Position numbers and translations under genes: made by a program
In this document: positions 1 through 5,740 of the stretch, in pieces
How the letters are laid out: each line of letters begins with the position of its first letter
Position numbering within the stretch: the stretch's first letter is position 1
Notes under the pieces: model-generated
What the model saw: only the letters and a program-made list of their open reading frames with translations
The model's database searches: none
What the model was told of the DNA's origin: nothing
Assembly (NCBI GenBank): GCA_964609495.1
Contig: CAZSTA010000086.1
Location: 1-14,468, forward strand
Source: CAZSTA01 sp964609495 [NCBI: uncultured bacterium]
Lineage (GTDB): Bacteria; CAZSTA01
Length of the DNA stretch: 14,468 nt
Direction of reading: 5' to 3'

Positions 1-1227
1 TGGATGGATAAACGCACTATTCCCCAATGCGATGCTATATTGAAAAAGATAAGTCGAGAAGAGCTATTTAAGATAACAGGTCTGAGGCTCGATCCTGCTT
101 TCTCACTAGCTAAGTTACTATGGATAAGGGAAAATCAGGCCGATATATATAAGCGGACTTATAAATTCCTTCAGGCTGAGGATTACATATTATCTAAATT
201 ATCTGGTGAATTTGTTACCGAACAGTCGGTAGCCTCTCGCACTATGCTTTTAGATGTATCCGATAGAGATTGGTCATCAGCTATATCGGATAAATTCTCA
301 ATAGAGCAGGAGAAACTTCCCCAGCTTTTAGAACCAGGGACTCCCTTGGGAAAGATCAGGAAAGAGACCGCTTCCGAGTTGGGATTAAATTCAGAGATGA
401 TGGTGATCGCTGGAGGAGGGGATCAGCAGTGTGCCGCCTTAGGAGTGGGAGCGATAACTCCTGATATAGTCAGCATCGGTCTGGGAACTGCCTCAGCTTT
501 GAGCATCACTTTGGATAAGCCTATCTTAGATGGGAAGATGGAGATTCCCTGCTGTTGCGCCGCCGCAGCAGGGAAATGGGAATTTGAACCGCCGATATGG
601 ACTACTGGAGCCCTTCTCAGATGGTTCAGAGACAACTTAGGGACTGACGAGATAGAATCCGCTCAAAAGCGAGGTATCGATCCCTACGAAGTCATGACCA
701 AGGAAGCCGAATCGATCTCCCCAGGTGCAGAGGGATTGATAACTCTGCCCTACTTTATGGGAGCAGGTGCGCCCAATTGGAACTCTCAAGCTCGAGGAGC
801 TATCATTGGTCTTACCCTAGGGCATAATAGAGCTCATATAATTCGTTCCCTTATGGAAGCGGTAGCCTATGAGATCTCTTTGAATATAGAGACGATAGAG
901 GAATTAGGCAACGAAATAAAGGAGATCGCTCTAAGTGGAGGAGGATCCCGTAGCACCCTCTGGCAGAAAATAATTTGTGATGTCACTGGTAAAGAGATAA
1001 GCCTTCCCTCGACTGAGGATGCACCATCCTTAGGAGTGGCGATGTTAGCCAGTGTAGGAGTCGGTCTCTATCCCGATCTCAAAACCGCTGGCGAGAATAT
1101 GACCTCGGTTAAGGGTAGGGTTTATGCTGATGAAGATAGGAGAAAGATATATAATAGATTGCTTAAAGTATATAGAACCGCCTATAGCGGATTACTCGAT
1201 ACCTTCTCCAAGTTCAACCAGTTATAA
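1..1227 (+). CDS. FGGY-family carbohydrate kinase (xylulokinase-like), 5' end outside window
   Basis: ATP-dependent sugar kinase of the FGGY family, most like xylulokinase (D-xylulose to xylulose 5-phosphate). The reading frame is open from base 1, so the ATG at base 4 is internal. About 408 residues are present, against a usual 490-500, so roughly the first 85-90 residues lie upstream. Counting from that ATG, visible family features are the EDYILSKLSGE segment (59-69), the GGGDQQCAALGVG segment (137-149) with the likely catalytic-base aspartate D140, a GTASALS turn in the second ATPase lobe, and the LSGGGSRSTLWQ nucleotide-binding segment with SLGVAMLA near the C-terminus. No membrane segment is seen, so it should be cytosolic. 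The gene ends at a strong hairpin. The family is clear. The exact sugar is not, because FGGY kinases differ in substrate with few sequence marks, so xylB is only a candidate name. Confidence 0.88.
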   Translation, partial: WMDKRTIPQCDAILKKISREELFKITGLRLDPAFSLAKLLWIRENQADIYKRTYKFLQAEDYILSKLSGEFVTEQSVASRTMLLDVSDRDWSSAISDKFSIEQEKLPQLLEPGTPLGKIRKETASELGLNSEMMVIAGGGDQQCAALGVGAITPDIVSIGLGTASALSITLDKPILDGKMEIPCCCAAAAGKWEFEPPIWTTGALLRWFRDNLGTDEIESAQKRGIDPYEVMTKEAESISPGAEGLITLPYFMGAGAPNWNSQARGAIIGLTLGHNRAHIIRSLMEAVAYEISLNIETIEELGNEIKEIALSGGGSRSTLWQKIICDVTGKEISLPSTEDAPSLGVAMLASVGVGLYPDLKTAGENMTSVKGRVYADEDRRKIYNRLLKVYRTAYSGLLDTFSKFNQL

Positions 1228-1277
1228 AAGGAAACTTTTGCAGTCAATAAAACTCAAGGTTCAAAAGTTTCCTTTTT
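1226..1277 (+). terminator. Intrinsic terminator after the FGGY kinase
   Basis: A perfect 15-bp inverted repeat (1226-1240 with 1262-1276) encloses a 21-base loop. The left arm starts inside the kinase stop codon and the right arm ends in a TTTTT run (1273-1277). The arms are A/T-rich at the ends with a GGAAAC/GTTTCC core, so the hairpin could act in both directions. It separates the kinase from the PII/mrp cluster. I cannot find a convincing promoter between it and the next gene, so read-through or regulated termination is possible. Confidence 0.8.
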
Positions 1278-1297
1278 AAGGGGGAGCAAGCCCCCTT
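1278..1297 (+). promoter_or_regulatory. Second small hairpin in the 5' leader of the PII-like gene
   Basis: AAGGGGG (1278-1284) is perfectly complementary to CCCCCTT (1291-1297) with a 6-base loop. It starts one base after the terminator's T-run and ends 6 bases before the Shine-Dalgarno sequence. It may stabilise the transcript or act with the preceding hairpin. No function is shown. Confidence 0.5.
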
Positions 1298-1303
1298 CTA
1301 TAC

Positions 1304-1317
1304 AAGGAGGAAGGAGG
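1304..1317 (+). promoter_or_regulatory. Tandem Shine-Dalgarno sequences before the PII-like gene
   Basis: AAGGAGG occurs twice back to back (1304-1310 and 1311-1317). Only the first has ideal spacing (9 bases) to the ATG at 1320. The second lies 2 bases from the start. The duplication is unusual and could let initiation be strong or tunable. Confidence 0.65.
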
Positions 1318-1319
1318 CT

Positions 1320-1658
1320 ATGTACCTTTTAGTAGCTGTGTTCAAAGAGAAACACCTAGATGAGGTCCTAACGTCTTTCCTTGAGAATGGTATTACGGGA
1401 GCAACTATCTTGGATAGCGTAGGTATAGGAAGAGCTACCGATGAGGATGAGGATATTCCCATTCTAGTGAGGTTAAAACATAGATCGTGGAGAAATAGGC
1501 CTTATAACCAAACAGTATTCTCCGTCCTCGAGAGCGAGGAAGAGGTAGAGTTAGCTATGCAGATCTTAAAGGATATCTGTGGGGATTTCACTGTGCCTGG
1601 AACGGGTATAGCCTTCTCCATCCCTATTCATAGAGTTGAAGGCATGCCCCGTAAATAG
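1320..1658 (+). CDS. PII-like (GlnB-fold) signalling protein
   Basis: A 112-residue protein with the length and beta-alpha-beta layout of PII-superfamily trimers: strand MYLLVAVF, helix KHLDEVLTSFLENG, strand ATILDSVG, a long loop rich in acidic residues (DEDED, 41-45), then a second strand-helix-strand. It lacks canonical GlnB signatures: there is no tyrosine-bearing RGY T-loop site and no C-terminal GDGKIFV strand, which is replaced by VPGTGIAFSIPI. It is therefore a PII-like relative rather than a nitrogen-regulatory GlnB/GlnK. PII proteins bind adenine nucleotides between subunits and switch a partner through the T-loop, and several PII-like proteins sit beside the transporter they control (SbtB beside SbtA). 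Here the neighbour is mrpE, which starts 10 bases after its stop, so the likely partner is the Mrp/Mbh-type antiporter (inference). The start follows a doubled AAGGAGG. Confidence 0.7.
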   Translation: MYLLVAVFKEKHLDEVLTSFLENGITGATILDSVGIGRATDEDEDIPILVRLKHRSWRNRPYNQTVFSVLESEEEVELAMQILKDICGDFTVPGTGIAFSIPIHRVEGMPRK

Positions 1659-1668
1659 GAAGATAATC

Positions 1669-2178
1669 ATGAAGAGAAACAGGAAGATCATAAGGATAAT
1701 CGAAACCTTCGCATTTTTAATATTATTTTGGTTGCTCTGCACTCTCAATCTGAGTCCTTCTTCCCTCATATTGGGTATATCCTTCTCCCTGATAATAGCT
1801 ATTTTCACCTATGATATATTTATAGACGAGTCCGAGCTAATAGGAAGGAAGAGCTTTATTCCCAGAGTTGAGCTTCTGCTTGTCTACTTCTTCGTCCTAT
1901 TATATGAGATGTTTCTGGGCAGTATAGATGTAGCTTATCGGACTATAACTATGGATATTAATCCTGGGGTGGTAAGGATCAAGACGAGGCTCCAGTCAGA
2001 CCTAGCTGCGACGATCTTAGCTAATTCGATCACTCTAACCCCTGGAACGATAACCTTAGATATGGAGGGAGATTACCTCTATATCCACTGGATAAATGTT
2101 GAGACCTCTCATATGAACAGGGCGGGAGAATTAATAAAATCCCGCTTTGAAATGTGGTTGAAGAGGATATTTGAATAG
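1669..2178 (+). CDS. mrpE: MrpE/MnhE-type antiporter subunit (MbhA-like)
   Basis: Small membrane subunit of the multisubunit Na+(K+)/H+ antiporter family. I place the start at the ATG at 1669 (MKRNRKIIRIIETF), preceded by AGGAAGA and 10 bases after the PII-like stop. An in-frame ATG at 1636 would extend it into the upstream gene and has no ribosome site. The 169 residues match the usual 155-170. Two hydrophobic helices (about 11-29 and 32-49) and a third near 65-85 are followed by a soluble C-terminal domain. That domain carries the family pattern around INPGVVRIKTRL and ANSITLTPGTITLD, ending in YIHWINV. It is the first antiporter gene and corresponds in order to mbhA. Its mechanistic role within the complex is poorly known in the family, although it is needed for assembly or stability in several species. 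Confidence 0.92.
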   Translation: MKRNRKIIRIIETFAFLILFWLLCTLNLSPSSLILGISFSLIIAIFTYDIFIDESELIGRKSFIPRVELLLVYFFVLLYEMFLGSIDVAYRTITMDINPGVVRIKTRLQSDLAATILANSITLTPGTITLDMEGDYLYIHWINVETSHMNRAGELIKSRFEMWLKRIFE

Positions 2179-2196
2179 CTAAGGGGATTTTGAGAT

Positions 2197-2454
2197 ATGA
2201 TAAACTTGATAATTATAGTATTAATATTATCTTCGATAGCCTGTCTATATCGAGTGCTCCTAGGCCCCACTCCCCCGGATAGGGTAGTGGGATTAAGCGT
2301 TATGACCTCCAATGTAACAGCCCTCCTGGTCGTTCTAGGCTTGAGCTTCGAGCGTCATATATATCTGGATGTAGCTCTAGTATATGCTATGCTCAGTTTT
2401 ATCAGTGTTATCGCGATCTCAAAATATCTGGAGAGGAGGGAATTTCACGAATGA
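2197..2454 (+). CDS. mrpF: MrpF/MnhF-type antiporter subunit (MbhB-like)
   Basis: An 85-residue, three-helix membrane protein of normal length for MrpF. The family patterns are LLGPTPPDRVVGL (21-33, with the conserved charged D28-R29) and LDVALVYAMLSFISVIAISKYLE (57-79, with the intramembrane D58). It starts 18 bases after mrpE, with AAGGGG (2181-2186) ten bases before the ATG. Its last codons overlap the next gene by ATGA, so mrpG translation is probably coupled. In solved Mrp/Mbh complexes this subunit packs with the E and G subunits and may take part in sodium movement. That role comes from the family and is not visible here. Confidence 0.93.
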   Translation: MINLIIIVLILSSIACLYRVLLGPTPPDRVVGLSVMTSNVTALLVVLGLSFERHIYLDVALVYAMLSFISVIAISKYLERREFHE

Positions 2455-2762
2455 TCATAATAAATATCCTATTAGGGATCGGTATATTGCTTATGATCTT
2501 TGGAACTATCGGGATCTTAAGGTTTCCCGATGTCTATACCAGAATGCATGCCAGCTCGAAGTGTGGAGTAGCAGGGATCATAGTTCTATTTATAGGCTTA
2601 GCTCTCCTAGCGATCAGGGAAGGATTTACCGCCTCCTCGATCAAGATAATTCTAATAGCTTTATTTATCTTGGTAACCTCCCCTGTTGCCTCTCATGCCA
2701 CAGCTAGGGCGGCTCTCTTCGAGGGAATAGAGCCCTGGCATAAGTCGGGGAACAGGAAGTAG
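2451..2762 (+). CDS. mrpG: MrpG/MnhG-type antiporter subunit (MbhC-like)
   Basis: A 103-residue membrane protein with three helices. The diagnostic stretch is GILRFPDVYTRMHASSK (21-37), near-identical to the MrpG consensus. A second conserved stretch is TSPVASHATARAA (76-88). It starts within the stop of mrpF (ATGA, 2451-2454), a classic translational coupling. Length and order both fit the E-F-G triplet of Mrp systems and mbhC of the archaeal hydrogenase. The short tail after residue 90 (EGIEPWHKSG) is polar. I see nothing unusual in it apart from the gene order downstream, where the C-terminal pieces of MrpA follow instead of the end of the operon. Confidence 0.93.
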   Translation: MIIINILLGIGILLMIFGTIGILRFPDVYTRMHASSKCGVAGIIVLFIGLALLAIREGFTASSIKIILIALFILVTSPVASHATARAALFEGIEPWHKSGNRK

Positions 2763-2773
2763 AAGCGAAGCTT

Positions 2774-3016
2774 ATGATAAAATTTACAGTCCAATTATTT
2801 CTAATCGCTCTAGTCATAATGGCTATAGCAGCGATTGAGATGAAAGATCTCTTGAATTCGGCTATCGTTCTGGCGACCTTTAATTTAACTTTATCCTTCA
2901 TCTTTTATTATCTTCATGCCCCAGATGTAGCTATCGCGGAGGCTGCGATCGGAGCTGGGGCTGGAACAGCCATCTTCGTCATAGCTATAAGTAAAACCGA
3001 GAGGAAGGAGAAATGA
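2774..3016 (+). CDS. DUF4040 / MbhD-like subunit (MrpA C-terminal segment, part 1)
   Basis: An 80-residue protein with two or three membrane helices, homologous to the DUF4040 segment found near the C-terminus of MrpA and as the separate MbhD subunit in Mbh-type hydrogenases. The diagnostic stretch is HAPDVAIAEAAIGAGAG (48-64), whose D51 and E56 correspond to the conserved acidic residues of this domain. In full-length MrpA the region follows a NuoL-like domain of some 600 residues, and that domain is absent here. The gene begins 11 bases after mrpG with a poor ribosome site (GAAGCGAAG), suggesting coupling to upstream translation, and ends in an ATGA overlap with the next gene. Antiporter-module membership is firm. 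The mbhD name is avoided because no hydrogenase genes are present. Confidence 0.88.
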   Translation: MIKFTVQLFLIALVIMAIAAIEMKDLLNSAIVLATFNLTLSFIFYYLHAPDVAIAEAAIGAGAGTAIFVIAISKTERKEK

Positions 3017-3288
3017 GCAGAATCCCTTCGATAATCGTCATATTCGTATTGGGATTACTCTTCTGGCAAGCGTTCGATCTCTCCTATGGGGAAGGAGTAG
3101 AGGGTATATCGGATTATTATATAGAGCAGGGGATCAAAGATACTGGCTCTATAAATATCGTAACCGCTATTATCTTGAACTATAGAGCCTATGATACGCT
3201 AGGAGAGACGATGATCCTCTTTGCCGCGATAACTGGAGTAGCGGCCCTAGCTTTGAAGGGGGTCAAAACTGATGTCAACGATAATTAG
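3013..3288 (+). CDS. MbhE-like subunit (MrpA C-terminal segment, part 2)
   Basis: A 91-residue protein with an N-terminal helix (about 5-22), a polar middle and a C-terminal helix (66-83). The stretch NIVTAIILNYRAYDTLGETM (48-67) matches the end of MrpA and the separate MbhE subunit, including the conserved R58, D61 and E65. The ATG lies in the stop of the preceding gene (ATGA, 3013-3016) after GGAAGGAG. The last 17 bases overlap mrpB in another frame. The two preceding half-genes together equal only the C-terminal part of a normal MrpA, which is the arrangement of Mbh-type rather than classical seven-gene Mrp operons. Confidence 0.87.
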   Translation: MSRIPSIIVIFVLGLLFWQAFDLSYGEGVEGISDYYIEQGIKDTGSINIVTAIILNYRAYDTLGETMILFAAITGVAALALKGVKTDVNDN

Positions 3289-3700
3289 AACTATCTCTCG
3301 GAAACTATTTCCTTTTATCCTCTTATATGGGCTATATATAATTACCTATGGCCATCTATCCCCAGGAGGGGGATTCCAGGGCGGAGTAGTGTTAGCCTCG
3401 GGAATTATACTTCTATGTCTATCTCAGGGGGTGCTGGAAACAAGAAGATCGATAACTTACGAGCTCTGTGGCTTTCTGGAGGTGGGAGGTATTTTCATAT
3501 TCATTATGTTAGGGGTGATAGCTATCCTCTTAGGATATAGTTTCCTCACCAATGTCCTTTCTCTAGGAGAAGCTGGAGGAACTTTCAGCGGAGGACAAAT
3601 CTTGTGGCTAAATCTAGCGATAGGTTTGAAGGTAGGAGGAGGGATATCCACCCTCTTTTATGTTATGGCTGGATTCAGGGGAATAAATGGTGATAGATAA
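3272..3700 (+). CDS. mrpB: MrpB/MnhB-type antiporter subunit (MbhF-like)
   Basis: A 142-residue, four-helix membrane protein, the usual length for MrpB. The hallmark stretch HLSPGGGFQGGVVLASG (28-44) is present. After it come two helices and a C-terminal LKVGGGISTLFYVMAGF segment typical of the family. The start ATG lies inside the preceding gene, with GAAGGGGG (3255-3262) as ribosome site about ten bases upstream, and the tail overlaps mrpC by 14 bases. Nested starts and ends like these point to tightly coupled, stoichiometric synthesis of the complex. Confidence 0.93.
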   Translation: MSTIIRTISRKLFPFILLYGLYIITYGHLSPGGGFQGGVVLASGIILLCLSQGVLETRRSITYELCGFLEVGGIFIFIMLGVIAILLGYSFLTNVLSLGEAGGTFSGGQILWLNLAIGLKVGGGISTLFYVMAGFRGINGDR

Positions 3701-4040
3701 TATCATAAATAGCACTAATGTCGGGATAATACTCTTTCTAATTGGATTATATGGATTAATAAGCAAGAGAAATATAATTAAGATGATAATTGCTCTTAAC
3801 GTAATGAATGGAGGGGTGACCTTATTCTTTATTGGCTTAGGATATCGATTCGAGGGGACTGCTCCCATACTTGACGAGGATATCATGAGAAGGGCGAAGG
3901 AGATAGTCGATCCAGTGCCTCAAGCACTTATGCTCACCGATATAGTGATCAGCTTTTGCCTCACAGCCCTAGCTCTCTCCTTAGCCATAAAGATCTATCA
4001 GAAGCTCAGGACTTTAGAATTGGATGAATTGGGGAAGTGA
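3687..4040 (+). CDS. mrpC: MrpC/MnhC-type antiporter subunit (NuoK-like, MbhG-like)
   Basis: A 117-residue, three-helix NuoK-related subunit, close to the usual 112-115. Family patterns are GLYGLISKRNIIKMIIALNV (20-39) and DPVPQALMLTDIVISF (75-90). Many family members read LTAIVI, and here an aspartate (D85) replaces the alanine. The ATG at 3687 overlaps the end of mrpB. A GTG directly after it (3690) sits at better spacing from AGGGGA (3677-3682), so the protein may begin one residue later. The charged C-terminal tail (YQKLRTLELDELGK) is cytoplasmic-looking. It ends in an overlap with the next gene region. Confidence 0.92.
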   Translation: MVIDNIINSTNVGIILFLIGLYGLISKRNIIKMIIALNVMNGGVTLFFIGLGYRFEGTAPILDEDIMRRAKEIVDPVPQALMLTDIVISFCLTALALSLAIKIYQKLRTLELDELGK

Positions 4041-4042
4041 TT

Positions 4043-5695
4043 ATGCTCACAGCTCCTATTTTATCTATAGTTATTCCCCTCATAGCCTCCTTTCTCGTGG
4101 TGTTGCTTAGGCTGGTCAGACCAAAGGTTGATATCTCCAAGAGCTGTGGGATTATATCTATAATAGCTACTTCTATCTCCTTCGTCCTGCTTTTGAACCT
4201 ATTACCAACCGTATGGAGAGGGGGAATGATAACTTATTCTCTGGGGAATTGGCCTCCCCCTCTGGGCATATCCCTCGCGGTTGATGGCCTTAGCGCTTTC
4301 GTAGCTCTAACAGGATCTTTTATAAGTCTTATGGCGATCATCTACTCCTTAGCTTACAAGGAGTATGAGGCGAGATACTACTCACTACTCCTTCTCCTTA
4401 TAGCTGGGATGTTGGGAGTCATCCTCACTGGCGATATCTTCAATATGTATGTCTTCTTCGAGTTATTATCGGTTGCCTCTATAGGTCTGATAGCTTTGGG
4501 AGGAGAGGAGAAAGCTTTAACAGCTAGCTTAAATTATCTCTTTATAAGTAGTGTAGGAGTTCTGTTCTTTCTTATGGGTATCGGTCTGCTCTATGGCTAT
4601 ACAGGAACTTTGAACCTCGCTCATCTATCGGAAAAATTGCCCCCGATATTCGAAATTCAACCAGCTAAGATCGTTCTTCCCATCTCTCTGCTACTGACTG
4701 GAGCGGCGATAAAGAGTGCGCTTATCCCTCTTCACGTTTGGCTTCCCGATGCTCACTCTTATGCTCCTTCTCCCATCTCCGCGATCCTCTCTGGATTTAT
4801 GGTTAAAGTCGGCATCTATATGATTATAAGGATATCCTATCTCCTTCAAGGCTCATTGAGTTTTAGGGATGTGTATCTATGGATGGGAGGGATATCAGCT
4901 CTAGGAGGGGTGCTAATAGCTCTTACTCAGTATGATATAAAGCGGATATTAGCCTTTCATACTATATCCCAGTTGGGCTATATATCCCTGGCTTGGGGAG
5001 TTGGGACCTCGTGGGCGAGAAGTGCTTCTATTCTCCACCTCTTCAATCATGCTCTCTTCAAAAGCTCGCTCTTTCTCTGTGCTGGTAGTGTGATCTACAT
5101 CACCGACTTAAGAGATGTTAGAGAGATCAGAGGTTTAGGAAGAAGAACCCCAATCCTAGCAGCCGCCTGTATTGTGGCTTCGCTTTCCATATCGGGGATA
5201 CCGCTATTTAATGGCTTCGTGAGTAAATCTCTTATCTCATACTCTCTTAATGAAGATCTACTGGGAAAGATTGTTATAACTCTGGCAGGGATAGGGACTG
5301 TTGCCTCCTTCTTCAAATTGAATCAGATCTTCTTTGGAAGAACTAGGGGAGAGATCAAGAGAAAGATCTCTTATTGGATGTATATACCGATGCTCTTTTT
5401 AGCTCTATTATGTATTCTCTTTGGGATATTCCCTCACCTAGGGTTGAGGTTAGTCGTGAATTCGATCCTCGAGGAGGGGAGCAAGATAATGAAATTCGAC
5501 TTTTGGAAGCTGGATAAGCTGATAGATGTTATGATAACTTTAGTGCTAGGATTTGGCTTATTTAAATTAGTAACTACTAAACTTAAAGGTATTACCCTAA
5601 GACTCTCCAAGATAGAGATCAACTTGAGTACTGGCCTTATGCTTATAGTGTTATATCTAATAGGTATAATATTGATCTTTAATCTTGGGAACTAA
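4043..5695 (+). CDS. mrpD: MrpD/MnhD-type antiporter subunit (NuoM/N-like, MbhH-like)
   Basis: The proton-translocating subunit of the complex, of the NuoL/M/N proton-conducting family. It has about fourteen helices over 550 residues and is somewhat longer than typical MrpD (about 490-510) because of a C-terminal extension with two further helices after a polar linker around 480. Conserved ion-path residues are present: E140 in NMYVFFELLSV, K224 in TGAAIKSALIPLHVWLPDAH and K255 in LSGFMVKVGIY, with the SYAPSPISA loop between the lysines. I take the ATG at 4043, seven bases after GGGGA (4031-4035). A GTG at 4037, overlapping the mrpC stop as GTGA, is the alternative and adds two residues. It is the only NuoL/M/N-type subunit in the cluster, whereas classical Mrp has two (A and D). 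Confidence 0.94.
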   Translation: MLTAPILSIVIPLIASFLVVLLRLVRPKVDISKSCGIISIIATSISFVLLLNLLPTVWRGGMITYSLGNWPPPLGISLAVDGLSAFVALTGSFISLMAIIYSLAYKEYEARYYSLLLLLIAGMLGVILTGDIFNMYVFFELLSVASIGLIALGGEEKALTASLNYLFISSVGVLFFLMGIGLLYGYTGTLNLAHLSEKLPPIFEIQPAKIVLPISLLLTGAAIKSALIPLHVWLPDAHSYAPSPISAILSGFMVKVGIYMIIRISYLLQGSLSFRDVYLWMGGISALGGVLIALTQYDIKRILAFHTISQLGYISLAWGVGTSWARSASILHLFNHALFKSSLFLCAGSVIYITDLRDVREIRGLGRRTPILAAACIVASLSISGIPLFNGFVSKSLISYSLNEDLLGKIVITLAGIGTVASFFKLNQIFFGRTRGEIKRKISYWMYIPMLFLALLCILFGIFPHLGLRLVVNSILEEGSKIMKFDFWKLDKLIDVMITLVLGFGLFKLVTTKLKGITLRLSKIEINLSTGLMLIVLYLIGIILIFNLGN

Positions 5696-5740
5696 TCAAA
5701 CTTTTTCTTACCCTATCTTTTGAGAAAAGGAGGAAGAATT

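Noticed and set aside
1636-1668. Upstream ATG extending mrpE into the PII-like gene
   Set aside because: There is no ribosome site before 1636. The ATG at 1669 has AGGAAGA and gives the usual MrpE N-terminus.
2384-2707. Open frame of 107 codons on the + strand across mrpF and mrpG
   Set aside because: It is a shadow in another frame of two clear antiporter genes, and its translation is rich in Ser/Arg/Cys with no family pattern.
3614-3886. Open frames on the - strand opposite the mrp genes and GH42 (for example 3614-3886, 5921-6178, 6587-6811)
   Set aside because: They lie opposite well-recognised genes, have no ribosome sites and no domain pattern.
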